A program made the translations under genes and the position numbers. A stretch of 64,000 nucleotides of DNA from Leptoclinus maculatus. Its lineage: Eukaryota; Chordata; Actinopteri; Perciformes; Stichaeidae. The notes under the pieces were generated by a model. The model did not search any database. It saw only the letters and a list, made by a program, of their open reading frames with translations, and was not told where the DNA came from. The stretch covers positions 12,818,702-12,882,701 of the forward strand of contig JAVDOI010000019.1 in NCBI GenBank assembly GCA_032191485.1. The letters run 5' to 3'. Shown in pieces: positions 61,470-64,000 of the stretch; the stretch's first letter is position 1; every line of letters begins with the position of its first letter.

Positions 61470-64000
61470 TGTGTGTAATAGAAAGTCTCTCGGCCTGTAA
61501 TTGAAGCCACATGTTTGGCCCTCCTCCTGTTTCCTCCATCTTGATTTCACTCTCGTCTCTCCGTACGTCCTTTTGTCTGATGTCACGGAACAAAGTATGT
61601 CTGAATAGAATAGACAGATTTTCTTTCCTTTCATCCCTACTTTCCTTTTTCACTTCTTTCCTTTCCTCTCTTACTTTACCTTCTTTCCTTCCTAACTTCC
61701 TTCCGTCTTTCTTTTCTTTTCAATTCCTTTCCTTCCTTTCTTCTTCTCCTTTCCATTACTTTCTCTCTTCCTTCTTTCTTTCCTTACTTCCCTCCTTGTC
61801 CTTTTTTCCTTCTTTCCTTTCCCCTCTGTCCATTCTTCGTTCTTCCTTTCCTTTCCCTTCTTCTTTCTTTTCAATCTCTTTCCTTAATTAAAACTCCACT
61901 CTATTAGACTTAAACTTTTTACGATATAAACTACAGATTTGTCTTTTTAAACTCAGTCTTTCTCTTTTCTTCCTCTTCTTCTTCTAAACTCACCTTGAGT
62001 CGCCTCTGTGTATGAAATGTTCCGTATGAATAAAGTTTCCTTCGTTTCCTTTCTTTCCTTTTTCTCGGTCAACAGTTCCAGATGTCTCAGTTTCACGTGT
62101 GTTTGATTTAAATAGTTTAGTTCCTTCTCATTGGCTGAGCCCCAGACTGCTCTCATATCACCAATATTTCATTGGACACATTTCATTCTGCCCGGCAACA
62201 GAATGTGAGCAGAAATATTTTCACGTTCTCTCGGGATTATAAACATTTTGCTGTTCCAATAATGAATCACTCTTACTTGTATTAGACTTATTTAAATATT
62301 GTGTTAGTTAACAGCAAAGTAGTTGATTTATTCCTAATTAAATTGAACAAGCTCTCTTATTCTTTCAGTTTTCAAAATAAAGGTGTAAGCAAGACCAAAT
62401 CTAGTAAAATAATCTATTCTTTGTTGTCAGAAACTAAAACATGTTGCTGTTCTCTGATTTTATATAATTGTAAACTTGTTATTTTTGGACTGTTGGTCAT
62501 ACAAAAAAAAGACATTTGTCAACAAATTGTGTCACTTTTTACTCACATTCTGTTGACTACAGTCAAAAACAAATCCTGCAGATGAAATATAATGAAAATA
62601 CTGAAATAGAAAAAGAAAAGAACATAAGGTTGTGATGATTTGCTGGCTGTCCAGCAGTAATTATAGGTTTAGTTCCATGCTCACTAACAGGAGATGTATG
62701 TTATCAACACGTCACCTGCGGGGCCTTTTGTTTTTGTTCGTCACAACACCTGAACGCTCACCTGAACAGATGGAAGGAAAAGATAGAGACAGCAGCAGGA
62801 ATGTGGGGAAGGGGGACGCTTGTCTTCTTCATGGCTTTTGTAAATGCGTCTCCACACCGAGAGTCACACACACACACAGAAAGAGAAACAGTGAAAGACA
62901 ATTTGACATGTTTTTAATTGTCTGCTTTAGTGTTCCCTGAGGGGAGAACGTGAAGTAAAGGTTTAGCCGTCTGTAATTACAGGCAGGCTGTCTTCCACTC
63001 TAACTATGTGTCTTTATCTAATTATCCGTCTGTGTCCTATATTCTATGCTTGTATTAAATAAGATAGTTACAGTATATATTTTTCTTCCTGGTCTTGTGC
63101 AGCACTTCTCCGAGCTCCTCGACGATCTCTCCCAGGATGCATTGCTGGGCCAGCTGCTCAGCGACCCCTTCCTGTCCGGGGTGCGAGGCGGCGTGGAGGC
63201 CATGGAGGGGGAGGACGGCAGCGACCTGTCCCCGTCTTCCCCTCTGCCGCCTCACATCACGGCCGAGCACAGCTACTCGCTCTGCGGGGACAGCCGACCA
63301 CAGTCGCCCCTGTCGCACCTGACCGGAGAGCAAGGCAGCGACGCAGGTAAGAGGCAGATTAGTGGAATTAGTTTTAAAACGCAGGTTAAGAACATCAGAG
63401 TCGTTCAGAAGAGTCCCAGAGCACAGTAACAGGAGTCCATGTCTCCTCTTGTGCTGCAGAGTCTGATGGAGACTCGGCTGACTGGCCCATGGAGCAAGAG
63501 GACAGCATTGACAGCCTCCTTTGTGAGACTCCTTCCCTCCTCCCTACCCTCTCCCTCTCCCTCTCTCTGGCCTCCTCCAGCAGGGGGCCCCAGGAGCCCG
63601 AGGGCCTCGCTGTGGCCCCCCCAGCTGCTGCTGCCGCCAAATCCCCACCTCAGACCACCGTCAGCAGCCACAACCAGGGCAAAGGCTTCAAGGTGAGAGT
63701 TAAGCGTGACGATCGTTGATGATATTTTCGGTGATTTCTTTCGCACTGTTTGTAACTGTGTCATCCCTCTTCTTCTGTCGTCAGATAAAAGAGGAGAACA
63801 TCATCCCTCAGATTAAACTGGAGCCTCATGAAGTGGACCAGTTCCTCAATCTTTCACCCAAAGGTGTGAATTTACCCGTTTCACCCTCTCACTCAGTCAC
63901 TTATCTGGTGCTACAGCGACCCCTGCTGGCCATTTGTTGAACAACAAGACTTTTCATGGTTGCATGAAGCGTTTTTAATCAGGATGTCGTTCCAGGTCTG
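47822..64000 (+). CDS. creb3l2: CREB3L2 bZIP transcription factor (5' part; runs off the window)
   Basis: Four exons are visible: 47,822-47,920, 63,103-63,346, 63,460-63,692 and 63,785-63,863, giving the first 218 residues or so. An acceptor (ttccag) at the very end of the window may open exon 5. CREB3L2 is an ER-membrane bZIP factor, cleaved in the Golgi under ER stress, that activates secretory-pathway genes such as SEC23A. The start MEILDGSEPFLHWDRNLSEL and then HFSELLDDLSQ, LGQLLSDPFLS, AEHSYSLCGDSRPQSPLSH and IPQIKLEPHEVDQFLNLSPK match CREB3L2 better than CREB3L1, especially the N terminus. IKLEPHE contains a sumoylation-type psi-K-x-E motif. The TPPSSHGSDSEG segment, basic region, zipper, TM segment and S1P site lie beyond the window. 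Exon 3 adds a Ser/Leu/Ala-rich stretch that is low complexity. Intron 1 is about 15.2 kb. The frame is open upstream of the ATG to about 47,663. Confidence 0.93.
48004..49112. repeat. (GT/CA)n microsatellites near the start of creb3l2 intron 1
   Basis: Runs lie at 48,004-48,049 (GT), 48,900-48,958 (GT with one interruption) and 49,064-49,112 (CA). The last two are inverted relative to each other and about 105 bp apart. Confidence 0.95.
51087..51133. repeat. (GT)n microsatellite
   Basis: A perfect run of about 23 copies in creb3l2 intron 1. Confidence 0.95.
51240..51575. repeat. Teleost-type dispersed repeat
   Basis: The sequence runs from gaggtacttttcttgagta through ctactccactacatttgtct and gacagcttcagtttcttttc to tttgtacttttcctcaagta, then aaggatgtgagtac. 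I recognise this as a common fish interspersed element. A short related piece occurs at 28,925-28,980, and the end motif recurs near 52,050-52,100. No coding capacity is seen. Confidence 0.65.
53519..54828. repeat. (GT)n microsatellites
   Basis: Perfect runs lie at 53,519-53,557 and 54,795-54,827 in creb3l2 intron 1. Confidence 0.95.
55313..55516. repeat. Two long (GT)n tracts 55 bp apart
   Basis: Runs at about 55,313-55,380 (with cgtgcg interruptions at the left) and 55,438-55,516 (about 39 perfect copies) flank a 55-bp unique spacer. Confidence 0.96.
55968..56255. repeat. Cluster of (GT)n and (CA)n tracts
   Basis: Runs lie at 55,970-55,990 (GT), 56,041-56,088 (GT) and 56,227-56,252 (CA). 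The last two are inverted and about 140 bp apart. Confidence 0.93.
59192..59226. repeat. (GT)n microsatellite
   Basis: A perfect run of about 17 copies. Short (CA)n runs lie just upstream at 59,148-59,167. Confidence 0.94.
59520..59715. repeat. Teleost-type dispersed repeat with an internal duplication
   Basis: caactatctgatggattggt at about 59,531 recurs as caactatcagatggattggt at about 59,677. The first copy is followed by atgacattttgtacagacat, tcatgatccccagaggatga and atccttatgactttggtgat, which I recognise as a frequent fish interspersed sequence. No coding capacity is seen. Confidence 0.7.
61290..61478. repeat. (CA)n and (GT)n tracts in inverted orientation
   Basis: A (CA)n run at 61,287-61,341 and a (GT)n run at 61,429-61,476 are about 90 bp apart and could pair as an inverted repeat in RNA. 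Confidence 0.95.
61618..61885. repeat. Polypyrimidine (TTCC/TTTC)n block
   Basis: About 270 bp of almost pure T and C on the plus strand in irregular TTCC, TTTC and CTTC units. It gives a spurious Ser/Phe/Leu frame. Confidence 0.9.

Larger units (their letters stand above)
47921..63102 (+). other. creb3l2: creb3l2 intron 1 (about 15.2 kb)
   Basis: The intron is repeat-rich with no confident nested gene. It holds many (GT/CA)n tracts listed separately, teleost-type dispersed repeats at 51,240-51,570 and 59,520-59,715, a polypyrimidine (TTCC/TTTC)n block at 61,618-61,885, and a coding-like patch on the minus strand at 50,534-50,815. Long first introns commonly hold enhancers, but none can be recognised from one sequence. 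Confidence 0.8.

Noticed and set aside
61511..61891. 126-codon Ser/Phe/Leu frame
   Set aside because: Translation of the (TTCC/TTTC)n polypyrimidine block.

Overview
This is a gene-rich window of a teleost fish genome. The evidence is eight vertebrate protein-coding genes split by many short GT-AG introns, very many long (CA/GT)n and (CT/GA)n microsatellites, and fragments of dispersed repeats of a type common in fish. Nothing prokaryotic, no CRISPR array and no intact transposase or viral gene was seen. I built the exon models by hand from splice sites, reading phase and remembered family sequences. No database search was run and species is not assigned.

Layout from left to right. 1-2,594: intergenic DNA with repeats, then the small gene occ1 (C12orf75 family, + strand, 2,595 to about 4.7 kb). 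dclre1c (Artemis nuclease, - strand, 10,857-5,453, 15 coding exons) converges on it tail to tail. Its introns hold a perfect 16-bp GC-rich minisatellite (about 27 copies) and a (CT)n tract of about 196 bp beside a splice donor. 10.9-15.3 kb: intergenic DNA and the probable 5' region of tmem243 (+, four coding exons, 15,511-16,581). The tetraspanin cd9 (-, 24,677-19,657) converges on tmem243 and has a second, distal candidate first exon at 26,364-26,296 beside a CpG-rich block. 28.8-35.8 kb: homologue of human C12orf56 (-, 15 exons). 37.0-41.2 kb: a 10-exon acyl-CoA thioesterase/BAAT-type hydrolase (-) with an Ser-Asp-His triad and a peroxisome-type C terminus. ssbp1 (+, 43,022-45,659) encodes the mitochondrial single-strand DNA-binding protein. 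creb3l2 (+) starts at 47,822, has a first intron of about 15 kb, and runs off the right edge.

These are independent housekeeping, DNA-repair, membrane and ER-stress genes, not a pathway cluster. The observations most worth checking are: the alternative cd9 first exon; three GC-AG introns (one in dclre1c, two in the thioesterase gene); the exactly conserved numbering of Artemis metal ligands; the homogeneous GC-rich minisatellite; the CA-repeat bracket around a cd9 exon; the 16-nt microexon in the C12orf56 homologue; an upstream ORF ahead of creb3l2; and an unexplained coding-like patch on the minus strand inside creb3l2 intron 1. I did not find a convincing wholly new biological system.
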